64,000 bases of DNA from Kutzneria buriramensis (GCF_003387475.1 NZ_QUNO01000017.1:186001-250000), one strand, 5' to 3'; positions 1 to 8,688 are shown, numbered from the stretch's first letter. Notes: a model not told the origin generated them from the letters alone. Numbers and translations are program-made.

Positions 1-501
1 GCCACCATCCCCGGTAACCCACTCGACAAGGCCGACACCCAAGATCAGCAACGGTGGATAGCGGAACTCATCGACCGATTCTCCGTTGATCCTGGCAAGG
101 TTCCACTCAGCGTGGTCAGCGCCCGCCAGGATCGCGTGCTGGTGCTCAGCATCTACCACTTGGCGTCACCCCTACCAGCCTGGCATTCAGGGTCGATGGT
201 GCTGGTCGGCGACGCGGCACACGCAGTTGGGCCGTCCGCCGGCCAGGGCGCCTCAGTCGCCCTGGAGGACGGCGTCATTCTGGCCAAGTGCTTGCGCGAT
301 ATCGGAAACCTCGGCGACGCGTTCTACACGTACCACCAGCTACGAGCCGACCGCCTCCAGCAGCTGCTGGTCCTGACGCAGACACGTGTGAGCAACCTCC
401 ACGAGGCCAAGGCCTACTCCAACCCCAACAGGCGCACCTTCCTGTACGAGCACAAGATTGAGTGGGACGAGCCGATCACCGCCGTCGCCAAGCCGCGATG
501 A
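1..501 (+). CDS. FAD-dependent monooxygenase, C-terminal part (5' truncated by window)
   Basis: The reading frame is open from base 1, and 166 residues are visible. The segment VLVGDAAHAVGPSAGQGASV (about residues 69-88) is the GD motif of class A flavoprotein hydroxylases (PHBH fold, FAD_binding_3), whose Asp contacts the FAD ribityl chain; it is followed by the usual ALEDG helix. These enzymes hydroxylate or epoxidise aromatic or polyketide substrates with NAD(P)H and O2, mostly in the cytoplasm. The Rossmann GxGxxG region lies outside the window, so substrate and total length cannot be judged. The gene ends 259 nt before integrase 1 and reads in the same direction. Confidence 0.8.
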   Translation, partial: ATIPGNPLDKADTQDQQRWIAELIDRFSVDPGKVPLSVVSARQDRVLVLSIYHLASPLPAWHSGSMVLVGDAAHAVGPSAGQGASVALEDGVILAKCLRDIGNLGDAFYTYHQLRADRLQQLLVLTQTRVSNLHEAKAYSNPNRRTFLYEHKIEWDEPITAVAKPR

Positions 502-678
502 GTACCTGCCGCATACGCTGATCCGCCCCCAAAAGGCCATCGCCATGGGGGCGCTACCGCTGGCCACGCTCAGTGCGGTTGACGCACCGGCCCTTGTCGG
601 CCCACCAGCCAGGCACGCCGCGCTAACCAGCAAAACACCGCATGCCCACTCGCGGCTCGTTTCCTGACGGGGCTTGCA

Positions 679-693
679 CGGTGATCGAGTTGC
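679..693 (+). promoter_or_regulatory. Conserved 15-nt box upstream of integrase 1
   Basis: CGGTGATCGAGTTGC lies 67 nt before the integrase start and recurs exactly upstream of integrase 3 (41046-41060) at nearly the same distance. Just after it, TGCACCT and AGGTGCA (691-697 and 708-714) form a small inverted repeat. It could be part of the int promoter or a binding site for an excision or control protein; this is inferred only from conservation and position. The rest of 502-760 shows no gene. Confidence 0.45.
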
Positions 694-760
694 ACCTACC
701 GGGATCAAGGTGCACTACGGGGTCTGTTCACACAGCCGTCCGCAGACCCGGGAGGACGTC

Positions 761-2182
761 ATGGCATGGGTCGAGAAAACGGGTAAGAACAGCTGGCGAG
801 TCCGCTACCCCAAAAAGACCGGCGGAACCGGCTCCATGTCCGGATTCCGCACCAAGAAAGCCGCCGACGCCTACGCCAACGACCTCGAGACCGACCAGCG
901 CCGCGGCATCTGGATCGACCCCACCGACTCCCGCATCACCGTCGCCGACTGGACCGCGCAGTGGTTCCCCACCCTGGACGTCGATCCCCGCACCATCGAC
1001 AACTACCGCAGCTACCTCACCAACCACATCCTGCCCCACTGGGGCACCAGCAGCCTCGGCGAGATCACCGCCCTCGACGTCACCGCATGGATCAAACAAC
1101 TCCGCCACCACCTCGCAGCCTCCACCGTCAACTGCGTCGTCTGCGTATTCGCCATGCTCATGGACGACGCCGTCGACCAACACCTCATCCCCGCCAACCC
1201 CGTCCGCCGACGCCCCCGCCGCGGACGCCGCTGCAACCGACCACACCCACCCACCGAACGCGTCTGGACCACACCCGAGAAGGTGCTGCGCGCCGCCGAG
1301 CAGGCCGGCATGCTCGGCGGACCCGACGCGAAGCTGTTGGTCATCACCACCGCCTGGACCGGCTGCCGCTGGGGCGAAATGGCCGGACTGCAACCACACA
1401 ACGTCGACCTCATCCGCCGCGTGATCGTCATTGATGACAAGATAGGGGCCCTGCACGAGTCCGCCCACACGCTCTGGCTCGGCCCACCCAAAACACCGTC
1501 CTCAGCGCGCACCATTCCACTACCACCGTTCCTGGTCGAACTCCTGCGCGAGCACCTCGCCCGACACACGGGCCAGTTCGTTTTCACCAGCCCACTCGGC
1601 TATCCCCTGCGGCGCAGCGACTTCCACCGCCGCGTGTTCCGCCCCGCCGTCGACGGCAACCGAGACCACCCCAACGCCAGCATCCACACCGAACCCGTCC
1701 AACCAGGACTGACCTTCCACGGACTACGGCACAGCCACAAAACCTGGATGATCACCGACGGCATCCCTGAAATCGCGCAAGCCAAACGACTCGGCCACCA
1801 CCTGTCCAACCGACTCGTCGAAACCTACAGCCACGTCGCCCCCGAAATCGAAACCCGCCTCCTACGCGGACTCGAACAACGCTGGCACAACGCCACCCAC
1901 ACCCGACGCCCCACCGACAACCGACCCCGTCGCAGCTCGGCAGCCGGTGCACACCACACGCGTCCGGCGCGGCGCAGCACCCCGCGCACAAACAGCACAC
2001 ACAGCCGGCCCCTGCTCACCACGACGAAGAACCCAGCCGTGACAAGCATTCGGGAGGCCTGCGTCCTCCCGAATTCCTCCACCATGATGCAACCCAGCGA
2101 TCACCGCCCGCACCAGGTCGCGATCATTGCTCGCATAAGAAAAGCCCTCCGACCAGGTAAGACCTGGATCGAAAGGCTTTAA
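761..2182 (+). CDS. int: Tyrosine site-specific integrase 1
   Basis: This 473-residue integrase is expected to catalyse recombination between the element's attP and the tRNA-Ala gene. An N-terminal AP2/SAM-like arm-binding region (MAWVEKTGKNSWRVRY) precedes a core-binding domain (about 60-155) and the catalytic domain (about 170-370). The catalytic residues are visible: R203 in GCRWGE, K244, H320-xx-R323 in HGLRHSHKTW, H346 in GHHLSN and nucleophile Y356 in ETYSHV. The ATG at 761 is chosen because GGGAGG lies 6 nt before it and the other two integrases start at the same MAW; longer upstream starts give non-homologous sequence. The Arg/Pro/Thr-rich tail after residue 375 is variable. The stop codon lies inside the terminator hairpin next to the attachment core. 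Confidence 0.95.
   Translation: MAWVEKTGKNSWRVRYPKKTGGTGSMSGFRTKKAADAYANDLETDQRRGIWIDPTDSRITVADWTAQWFPTLDVDPRTIDNYRSYLTNHILPHWGTSSLGEITALDVTAWIKQLRHHLAASTVNCVVCVFAMLMDDAVDQHLIPANPVRRRPRRGRRCNRPHPPTERVWTTPEKVLRAAEQAGMLGGPDAKLLVITTAWTGCRWGEMAGLQPHNVDLIRRVIVIDDKIGALHESAHTLWLGPPKTPSSARTIPLPPFLVELLREHLARHTGQFVFTSPLGYPLRRSDFHRRVFRPAVDGNRDHPNASIHTEPVQPGLTFHGLRHSHKTWMITDGIPEIAQAKRLGHHLSNRLVETYSHVAPEIETRLLRGLEQRWHNATHTRRPTDNRPRRSSAAGAHHTRPARRSTPRTNSTHSRPLLTTTKNPAVTSIREACVLPNSSTMMQPSDHRPHQVAIIARIRKALRPGKTWIERL
2135..2180 (-). terminator. Intrinsic terminator downstream of orphan tRNA-Ala 3' half (element A)
   Basis: On the minus strand an imperfect stem (plus arms 2141-2158 and 2162-2180) is followed by GGGCTTTTCTTAT. 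It sits 10 nt beyond the tRNA 3' end, where a tRNA terminator would be. It overlaps the 3' end of integrase 1. Confidence 0.7.
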
Positions 2183-2190
2183 TCAAATTG

Positions 2191-2232
2191 TGGAGCTGAG
2201 GGGACTCGAACCCCTGACCCTCACACTGCCAG
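2191..2232 (-). repeat. att: Attachment-site core: orphan 3' half of tRNA-Ala (A/B junction)
   Basis: These 42 bases are identical to 42639-42680, the 3' part of the intact tRNA-Ala(GGC), from position 32 in the anticodon loop through the T-arm to discriminator A73. Identity stops sharply in the anticodon loop (the next plus-strand bases are CGCGACC instead of TGTGATG), so this is not a functional tRNA. It is the expected att core left by integration into the tRNA 3' half. Confidence 0.9.
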
Positions 2233-2494
2233 CGCGACCACAGTAGACAGCGCCTCCGACCTGCAGAAACAGAGAATCGCCACGTCAAACCCGTTGCAGT
2301 CACTGCACTTGAGCGCCGTACAGTACGGTTCAATGTGGTGATCTCATCAAGATCCGTACGTCGAGAGCTAAACAGACGCACCCAAGCCTGACAGGCAGAT
2401 AGATCGTCAACGGGCTAATGACCCTGGCAGAAGGCCGGGGAGCCCTTGGTAGGACTGGATTTGCGAAGATCAAGTCCGAGCCAGAAGGCTCCCC

Positions 2495-3283
2495 GTGATC
2501 ACCTATCGTGCCACACTCGACGTCCCCCACGATCTCGCCCGCTACCTCGGCCACCTGCTGCGCGCCGAACGCCGCCGACGCGGCACCCGCACCCACGCCA
2601 GAGCCCTGACCTGCTTCTGGCAGGCAGTACTCGGGCTGCGCTGGTTCCGTCACAACACCGACGTCACCACGCCGGCCCGCGACCACGGCATCGCCCGCGC
2701 CACCGCCTACCGCTACCTCGACGAGATCATCACCGTGCTCGCCGACCACGCCCCGAACCTGCACGACGCCCTACGACACGCCAAAAACCAGGGCGCGACC
2801 CACGTCATCCTCGACGGCAAGATCTTCCCCGCCGACCGCTACGGCGAGCCCGCCCTCAGCAAAAAACACACGGTCATCGACCGCTGGTACTCCGGCAAAG
2901 CCCACCGCCACGGCGGCAACATCCAAGCCCTGACAGCGCCGAACGGTTTCCCGCTCTGGGTCAGCGACGTCGAACCCGGCTCGGTCAACGACATGCTCTC
3001 AGCACGCAAACATGTTCTCGGCGCCTTGTACTGGGCCGCGTCCCAACTCGGACTGCCCACCCTGGCCGACGCCGGTTACGTCACCGCCGGCATCGGCGTA
3101 TTCACCCCGGTCAAGCACCTCGGCGACGGCCACGCGCTCGCGGTCGACAACCGCACCTACGACACCCTGCTCCGCGGTCTGCGCTGCCTGGGCGAACGCG
3201 GCTTCGCCCTACTGACCGGACGCTGGCGGGCCCTACGTCATATCACCGCTAGCCCGCGCAAGATCGGCGACATCGTCAAAGCC
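2495..3283 (+). pseudogene. IS5-type (DDE_4) transposase, 3' truncated
   Basis: The product has the layout of IS5-group/HARBI1-like transposases: a winged-helix N-terminus (about 1-85, ARATAYRYLDEI), then the DDE domain with VILDGKIFPAD (first Asp), the GGNIQAL strand and ADAGYV (second Asp). Homology runs to ITASPRKIGDIVKAA near 3283. The usual short C-terminus (LVLT.FE..) is replaced by unrelated sequence up to a stop at 3499, and no right terminal inverted repeat is seen. The 3' end of the IS has therefore been lost, probably by a later rearrangement. The start is GTG at 2495. The left IS end probably lies near 2440-2460 but is not resolved. Confidence 0.75.
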
Positions 3284-3655
3284 GCAGGTTCAACACACAT
3301 CCCTGCTCCAGTTTTGCTCCAGACGATCCAGTGTGAAGACCCGGGACCCAGCCGCACATCCGTTGCGCCACAGGGTCCTCCGACCACAGCATCGAAGCGA
3401 CCCGCGATGTCGAGCGTGGCGCCGAAGCGGCGGTCGCCACCAGGCCAAACGGGCCGAGAACAATGCGGGCGAAAGTGTCGAAGTCGCAGGCGTCCGTAGT
3501 AGCCGGCGGCGGGCTCACGGCCCTGGCGGTGCGGTGTGATCGACGATGGGTGGAACCCATGCGCCCGGCTTTCCCATGGCCGCGTTGAAGGACCGCAGTA
3601 GCGTCGTCGGCCCCGAAGATCTCAGCTGCGGACCCGTCAGGTTGGAGCAGTGACG
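3284..3655. other. Non-coding or remnant stretch between IS fragment and exporter gene
   Basis: This holds the read-through tail of the truncated transposase frame (to 3499) and sequence downstream of the MFS gene. Frames are open on both strands, but none resembles a family I recognise. No clear hairpin terminator was found. Confidence 0.4.
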
Positions 3656-4897
3656 TTATCCAGCTGTTTCGGTGGCTCGCAGGGATCGAGCCAACGGACC
3701 CGTGCTGAAGGAGAAGACGGAGGCAGCAATGAAGATGACTCCCGCCAGAGCCATGGCCCAGCTCGCGCCGAGGACTTGGGTGATGCCGCCGGCTACGGCG
3801 TAGCCCAGGACAGTTGCCGCCGCGAAGACGACGCCCATGAAGCTGTACAGCCGGCCGCGGAGATCGTCCTCGATGGCTTCCGCGAACAGGAGCTGAGTCA
3901 GGACCTCCTCCGGGCCGTAGGACAGACCCCAGACAAACCACAGAACACAGAAGACGACATAGCCGGGGCTCAGCGGCATCACCAGGTTGACCACGCCGTA
4001 GACGAGGCCGCTGCCGAGCAGCCAGCCGCGGCGCCGGCGGTGGAAGTTCAGATGGCCGCACACGAGACTGCCGATGATGCTGCCGACCGCGTAGCAGGTC
4101 ACCGCGACGCCATACTGCAAACTCGACACGCCTAGCGTGTCGCGCAGATAGGGGATGGCGGCAAGCAGTGCGATCGGGAGTGCGGCCAGGCTGATCCCCC
4201 AATACAGGAACAGGCGCGAGGCCGTCACGCTGGCACGGGTCGCGCGCAGGCCATCGCGAATGCTGGCAAGGACCGAACTGCTCACCGCCTGCGCCCGTCG
4301 CTCACGCCACTGCGGGTCGAAATGCCGGATGCTACTGAGCGCTGCGGCGATGACGAGAAACGAGCCGGCGTCGACGAGAACGGCGTGGCGGGCCCCGATC
4401 AGGCCGGTCAACGCCCCGCCGAGCGCCGGTCCGATGGCTTGGGCGGTGAACATCAGGCCGGTGCGGCGGCCGATCAGCCGCTGGTAACCGTCGCCGGCCA
4501 GCGCAGGGAGCGCAGCTTGCACAGCCGGTCCGCTCACGGTTCCCACAACCTGCGCGAGAACCGCGCAGGTGACCACCACGGCGAGCGGGCCACTGAACGC
4601 AAGGCCCGCGAGCAGCGCAGCGGACAGAATGTAGGAACCGACCGCGAGTGCGTGCCGGTTGGTGCGGTCGGCGAGTGCCCCTGCGAACGGCGCCAGCATC
4701 AGCTGGGGAAGAGCCAGAGCGATGAAGACAGCGGCGGTGCCGGAAACACTGCCGGACGTTCCGTAGACGAACAGCGGTATGGCGATCTCGGTCACTCCGG
4801 TGCCGATCGCGCTGACCGTCATGCCCGCCAGCAGGACGGCCTCGCTGCGCCCGCTCAGACCGCCCTGAGGCGGGTCCGCGGTGGTCTCGGTGCTCAC
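3656..4897 (-). CDS. MFS transporter, probable exporter of the RiPP product
   Basis: This is a 413-residue major-facilitator protein with about 12 hydrophobic segments. The signature GALADRTNRHALAVGSY (about residues 77-93) matches the loop 2-3 motif A of drug and siderophore exporters (MFS_3/EntS-like). The start is GTG at 4897, 26 nt after the stop of the upstream YcaO gene and behind a GGAG site, so the two form an operon with the precursor gene at 7273-7374. As the only transporter in the cluster it most likely exports the modified peptide and gives self-resistance (inference). It ends in a short Arg-containing cytoplasmic tail. Confidence 0.85.
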   Translation of the reverse strand: MSTETTADPPQGGLSGRSEAVLLAGMTVSAIGTGVTEIAIPLFVYGTSGSVSGTAAVFIALALPQLMLAPFAGALADRTNRHALAVGSYILSAALLAGLAFSGPLAVVVTCAVLAQVVGTVSGPAVQAALPALAGDGYQRLIGRRTGLMFTAQAIGPALGGALTGLIGARHAVLVDAGSFLVIAAALSSIRHFDPQWRERRAQAVSSSVLASIRDGLRATRASVTASRLFLYWGISLAALPIALLAAIPYLRDTLGVSSLQYGVAVTCYAVGSIIGSLVCGHLNFHRRRRGWLLGSGLVYGVVNLVMPLSPGYVVFCVLWFVWGLSYGPEEVLTQLLFAEAIEDDLRGRLYSFMGVVFAAATVLGYAVAGGITQVLGASWAMALAGVIFIAASVFSFSTGPLARSLRATETAG

Positions 4898-4923
4898 GTG
4901 GAGATCTCCATGATCAGTATGCC

Positions 4924-7131
4924 TCAGGCGTGCGGGAGAGGGACGTAGTTCAGGTCTTCTTCGGCCAGCGGGGTCGTTCGCCAGCCCAGGTGCACAGCCT
5001 CGTCCTGGATCCTGCGGTTACCCAGGAACGGGAATGCCGCAGGCGCGTTGGGCGCGAGGCCAGGAATCAGCACCCGCACCACACGCATACCGGTTGCCCG
5101 CACGTCCGGCGTGGTGACATCCACATGAATTACTTCCAAGCCGTGGCTGTGGAGGATATCGAGGTAGGTGGAGAGTCGCCGATCCGGAAGGCGAGGCAGA
5201 TCGTCCAACGCGCGAGTTGCCGGCACGTCGGTCCAGGAGCGGACCAAGTCGTGTGCCCGGGGGTCCAGGTGAACCTGCTGCTGAGCCATGAGGTCGTTGC
5301 AATCACGGAAGTCGCCGCGGTAGACGTCCAAGTAGCGGCGGTCGGCTCGGTAGGGCTTCATGACCTCCGCGAGCTCTCCCCGGCGCACCGCCTGAGCGTA
5401 CCTGCTGTCCTCAACCAGCAGGTCACGGCTGCCGTCCTGCAGCGTGAGAGCTTCGGTCCACGCCTTCATGACGGCCTGTTCGGGGTCGGGCCGACACGCG
5501 AACCCGATGTTGAACAGCTGCAGCTCGGGATGCTCCACAAGACCGGCGATGACGGGAATGCCGAAGCGGTTGTCCAAATGGACTGCCCAGGCCTTCTGAG
5601 CGGGAGAATTCTGCCACAGCAAGGTCAGCTCGGGCGAGGGGATGATGCCTGGCAGCGGCTGGCGGTTGTGCCACCACACCATCGTCGCATCGCGCTCGAC
5701 GATCTCCTCGATCGCGTTCACCATGGCCGACTCGATGTCCATGCCAGCCGATATTCCCGGATAGGACATCAGGTTCGTCTTCGGGGCGTCGGCGTACTTC
5801 CCGGTGTACCAGTTGACATAGACGAGGCTCGCCGGAACCCACACGTCACGGTCCCGGGTCACTGAGTGTCCCTTCACCCAGTGAGTGTCCAGATCATGGG
5901 TGAATTTGACGAAGGGAAAACCGCGTGCTGCGTACTGCTGATCGGAATAGAGGACGACTCGATTCGGATCAAGTGCCACGTCGCCTGACTTGACGATCTC
6001 GAAATATGACGCCGCCCGAATGCTGTCGTCCTGCACCCAGTTTGCACAGTAGCGTTCGACCGCTTCGCCGATAGCTGCCCCGCGCGCAGATTTGCTGTCA
6101 TTGAATGCACTGCCCTGACAGACGGTGTTGTTCGCGAAAGAGTACAGCCGCTTCATCTGAGCGACATCCGACTGAACTGTGTGCAAGATAGACGGGATAT
6201 CGGGATGATGCGTGACATTCCGGGTCCGTAGCACGATGCCCGTCTCGGCGTCGATCAAGGATCGCTCGTCGAACGCGGCCGCGCCACCGCCCGTCTTATG
6301 CGGGAGAGGGAGGACAGGGTGCGGCGTCACGGTCAGGCTGATGGGATCCAGCGTGACCACGCCGCCGACCAGCGGGGTGGGAACTCCGCGAACCCAGCGT
6401 TCAGCCATGGTCAGGAAGGTGGAGATCATCCAGGCGGTCTCGCCGACCGGTGGTCGACTGCAGGCAAGAGTCGGGTTCTGCCGCTGCGCCTGGTACACCG
6501 TGGGGTCAGGTGAGGTCGTGAGCCGTCGGCCGGTGACGTCCTCCCAGGTCATCTCCGTCATGCCGGGCGCGATGACAGGACCACACCACGCCTTCCCTTG
6601 TTCGAGGTGCAAATGCACTGCCGGCAGGCCTTGCTCGACACAAGCGCGTTCAAAGTCGGAGATGACGTCATCCGAGCACTCGCCGAACAGTCCAACGACG
6701 ACAGCTCTGGCCGAGCTCTTCTCGCGGCCGTGGGCCAGGCCGTCCCAAACCTCGACCGAAGGGATCGATAGCTGGCTAGCCATGGCGACAAGTTCTTGAT
6801 CGCCAGTGATCAGCAGGCGCGGCGAGCGCTGGTCCTCTGCCGACGGGAAGCGCGACCGGTGCCAACTCCGCGCAGATGGTTCTGATCGTGTGAGCACGCC
6901 GGCGCCGAGGAGTTCCTCGATGATTTCGTCGAGATCTGCGGGTGTCCCGTCGCCGCTTCGATCTCCCGCCTCCAGCCCCGTCAGGTATTTCGCCACGACC
7001 TCGGCAGATCCTGCTATGCGATATTTGACCCCAGTCGGCGTGGTTAGCAGGCACGCGTCATCAGCGAGAGGGCGCACATCCGCATCGACAAAGAATATCT
7101 GGCCCGCTTCAGCTTCAGTTGGCGCTACCAT
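4924..7131 (-). CDS. E1-like leader-binding / YcaO cyclodehydratase fusion protein
   Basis: This 735-residue protein would use ATP to modify backbone amides of a ribosomal peptide (azoline, thioamide or amidine chemistry). The N-terminal third (about 1-300) resembles the TOMM leader-binding E1-like partner: FFVDADVRPLADDACLL, then TGVKYRI and an acidic helix. The C-terminal half is a YcaO domain. Its ATP/Mg motifs are visible as FNDSKSARGAAIGEAVERY (about 342-360) and ESAMVNAIEEIVERDATMVW (about 463-482). The C-terminus NYVPLPHA is a short version of the proline-rich end of cyclodehydratases. ATG 7131 is preferred because GAGGG lies 5 nt before it; GTG 7137 is an alternative, while the open frame back to 7197 lacks a good site. 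It lies between the precursor and exporter genes. No flavin dehydrogenase or protease gene follows, so azoline rather than azole, or a different YcaO product, is possible. Confidence 0.88.
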   Translation of the reverse strand: MVAPTEAEAGQIFFVDADVRPLADDACLLTTPTGVKYRIAGSAEVVAKYLTGLEAGDRSGDGTPADLDEIIEELLGAGVLTRSEPSARSWHRSRFPSAEDQRSPRLLITGDQELVAMASQLSIPSVEVWDGLAHGREKSSARAVVVGLFGECSDDVISDFERACVEQGLPAVHLHLEQGKAWCGPVIAPGMTEMTWEDVTGRRLTTSPDPTVYQAQRQNPTLACSRPPVGETAWMISTFLTMAERWVRGVPTPLVGGVVTLDPISLTVTPHPVLPLPHKTGGGAAAFDERSLIDAETGIVLRTRNVTHHPDIPSILHTVQSDVAQMKRLYSFANNTVCQGSAFNDSKSARGAAIGEAVERYCANWVQDDSIRAASYFEIVKSGDVALDPNRVVLYSDQQYAARGFPFVKFTHDLDTHWVKGHSVTRDRDVWVPASLVYVNWYTGKYADAPKTNLMSYPGISAGMDIESAMVNAIEEIVERDATMVWWHNRQPLPGIIPSPELTLLWQNSPAQKAWAVHLDNRFGIPVIAGLVEHPELQLFNIGFACRPDPEQAVMKAWTEALTLQDGSRDLLVEDSRYAQAVRRGELAEVMKPYRADRRYLDVYRGDFRDCNDLMAQQQVHLDPRAHDLVRSWTDVPATRALDDLPRLPDRRLSTYLDILHSHGLEVIHVDVTTPDVRATGMRVVRVLIPGLAPNAPAAFPFLGNRRIQDEAVHLGWRTTPLAEEDLNYVPLPHA

Positions 7132-7171
7132 GCTCACCCTCACCGTTGTGTTTGCGAAAAACGAGCGTCGA

Positions 7172-7222
7172 GAACCCCGCGGCTGCGCGGACTGCAAGAG
7201 ACGCCTGCGATCCCCGGGGTTC
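7172..7222 (-). terminator. Candidate attenuator hairpin between precursor and YcaO genes
   Basis: On the minus strand GAACCCCG (plus 7215-7222) and CGGGGTTC (plus 7172-7179) can pair around a GC-rich loop that itself folds, followed by CGACGCTCGTTTTTCGC. A leaky terminator here would let the precursor be made in excess of its enzyme, as is common in RiPP operons. This is a reading by eye, without folding energies. Confidence 0.4.
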
Positions 7223-7272
7223 CCGACAGCTAACTAGCGACTCCTCAGAGAATCAACTCCGAGTGTCCGCAA

Positions 7273-7374
7273 TCAGAAATCCCAGCTGAACGTGGCCGCC
7301 GGCGTCGGGTGGTGGTTCCCGTTCGGCGCCAGGATCTCGTTGGTCAGCTCTGCGGTCTCGATCTTCTCGATCAT
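7273..7374 (-). CDS. Candidate RiPP precursor peptide (33 aa)
   Basis: A short gene reads into the YcaO operon and starts ATG ATC GAG AAG, behind GGAG with a 5-nt gap (ATGGAGATGACATG). The 33-residue product has an acidic, helix-forming N-terminus (MIEKIETAELTNEILAP), typical of a leader, and a C-terminal part NHHPTPAATFSWDF rich in Pro, His and aromatics. The C-terminal part has no cysteine; Thr24, Thr28 and Ser30 are the only azoline-competent residues. Its stop is 141 nt before the YcaO start. Support comes from position, strand, a good ribosome site and leader-like composition; I recognise no family. The cleavage site and the modification are unknown. Confidence 0.7.
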   Translation of the reverse strand: MIEKIETAELTNEILAPNGNHHPTPAATFSWDF

Positions 7375-7698
7375 GTCATCTCCATGTGCTCATAGTTTGA
7401 CAGAACAGCTGATGTCCGATCTTTGAGCAACCCAAATTCGGGCAACCGAAAGAACGGGTATCATCCCAGAGTTCGTGACCGTCCAACATCGTCAGACAGC
7501 GGGCAAATCCCCCCGTTTTCACGAATCCCTAGTTGCTCACCGAATGCGATCGGCTGACTTTCAAATTCAAGCAGACACGCGATGGGTCGTCAAGCATCCG
7601 CCTGAACGGTGACCGAGAAAATCAATCCGCCCCTCCTGGCTGGCCGCACGGTTGTGCAACTGAGTCTTTTCTTCAGTTGCACAACCGTGAATCCCGAA
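7375..7698. promoter_or_regulatory. Promoter region of RiPP operon; 17-bp perfect inverted repeat at 7647-7689
   Basis: This region between the StrR-like gene and the precursor gene is visibly more AT-rich than its flanks (7380-7600). At 7647-7663 and 7673-7689 it carries two perfect 17-bp arms (CACGGTTGTGCAACTGA and its complement) around a 9-nt loop, starting 10 nt beyond the regulator stop. There is no T-tract, so it may be an I-shaped terminator of the regulator gene. An operator for the StrR-like protein, whose family binds long inverted repeats, is the alternative. No gene is visible here. Confidence 0.5.
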
Positions 7699-8688
7699 TC
7701 AGGCGGTGGCGCTCGTGGAGTCGGCGAGCTCCTCGGCTAGCCGCCGCCAGCTGTCGGCATAGCGCCGTGCGACCTCGGAGACGACCTCGGCGCAATGCGG
7801 CGGCACACTGCCGACAACGGTCTGCCACTCGCGCTCCTCGATGCGGTGTGCCATGAGCCAGCGCAGAAGCGATCGGCCGGTCTCCGTCAGCCGCAGCGAC
7901 GGATCCCGCTGCAGTTCGCCGAGTACCACAGGCAGGTCCTTGCAGCCGCCGGTCGACACGCTACTGGTCCGGGGGCGGCCGACCCGTATGGACCGGCCGC
8001 CCGCGGACTCCTCGCTCATCTGCGCACGCACCCGCCGCACGGTATTGGGCGAGATCCCGGCCGCCTTGGCGACTTCGCGCAGCGACGCGTTCGGGGACTC
8101 GGCGAGGATTCGCTGGGCGGCCTGCCGACCTTCAGCGCCACTCACCATCCGCCGCCGCCCGTCCAGGCCGATCCGTACGTCAGTCTGAGATGCACCGGCC
8201 GAGGTGCGGTTACGGATCGCGCCGATGGTCTTCGGCGACAATCCCGCAGTGGCCGCAATCGCCCGGTCCGACATCGCCGGACAGGCCGCGATGATGCGCT
8301 CCGCGGCGGCCTGCCGGTCAGCGAGCGTCAGCGGCAGGCCGTGGGTTGTGTTCGCCTCGACCGCCAGCAACAGCGCCGCGGTCTCATCACCGTCGAAGAA
8401 AACGACGTCGACGGTGCTGTCCCCACGCAGCATGGCAGCGTGCAGCCGGTGCATCCCATCGACGACACGCATGGTCTCGCGGTGCACACAGATCGGCGGC
8501 AGGTTCCCGTCCATCTGGGCGAGCAACTGCACGTGCTCCGCGTCCACACCGGCCGACCGCAGCGAATCCGCCGGCCGCAGAGCATCGATGGCGACCTCAG
8601 TGATCCTCGTCGACTGGACGACCGACGCCAGATCGACCACTTTTCGGTTCCCGTCAGCCACCACGGGCTGCGAACGATATTCGAACAA
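7699..8688 (-). CDS. StrR-like (ParB-domain) pathway regulator
   Basis: This 329-residue DNA-binding protein has an N-terminal ParB/Srx-like domain: IDALRPADSLRSAGVDAEHV, then LPPICVHRETMRVVDGMHRL, ending with the GLPLTLADR helix entry (about residues 30-145). Two helix-turn-helix segments follow (MSDRAIAATAGLSPKTIGAI and ASLREVAKAAGISPNTVRRV). This order is that of StrR, NovG and related activators of antibiotic clusters in actinomycetes. TTG 8688 is used because GGGGG lies about 5 nt upstream; a downstream GTG is possible. It reads in the same direction as the precursor-YcaO-MFS operon and probably controls it. The hairpin after the gene could be its terminator or its target. Confidence 0.85.
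   Translation of the reverse strand: MFEYRSQPVVADGNRKVVDLASVVQSTRITEVAIDALRPADSLRSAGVDAEHVQLLAQMDGNLPPICVHRETMRVVDGMHRLHAAMLRGDSTVDVVFFDGDETAALLLAVEANTTHGLPLTLADRQAAAERIIAACPAMSDRAIAATAGLSPKTIGAIRNRTSAGASQTDVRIGLDGRRRMVSGAEGRQAAQRILAESPNASLREVAKAAGISPNTVRRVRAQMSEESAGGRSIRVGRPRTSSVSTGGCKDLPVVLGELQRDPSLRLTETGRSLLRWLMAHRIEEREWQTVVGSVPPHCAEVVSEVARRYADSWRRLAEELADSTSATA

Larger units (their letters stand above)
1..2232. mobile_element. Integrative element A, right end only
   Basis: This is the right-hand end of an element that starts outside the window. It consists of the 3' part of a monooxygenase gene, integrase 1, a terminator hairpin and the orphan tRNA-Ala 3' half at 2191-2232. The order integrase, hairpin, core repeats at two other places in the window (24273-26328 and 41126-42680), which is why it is read as an integrated element. 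Its left attachment site is not visible, so its size is unknown and the monooxygenase may or may not belong to it. Confidence 0.6.

Noticed and set aside
3276-4202. 308-codon minus-strand frame overlapping the MFS gene
   Set aside because: It runs in another frame through the MFS gene and the IS remnant; Arg/Pro/Ser-rich without motifs.
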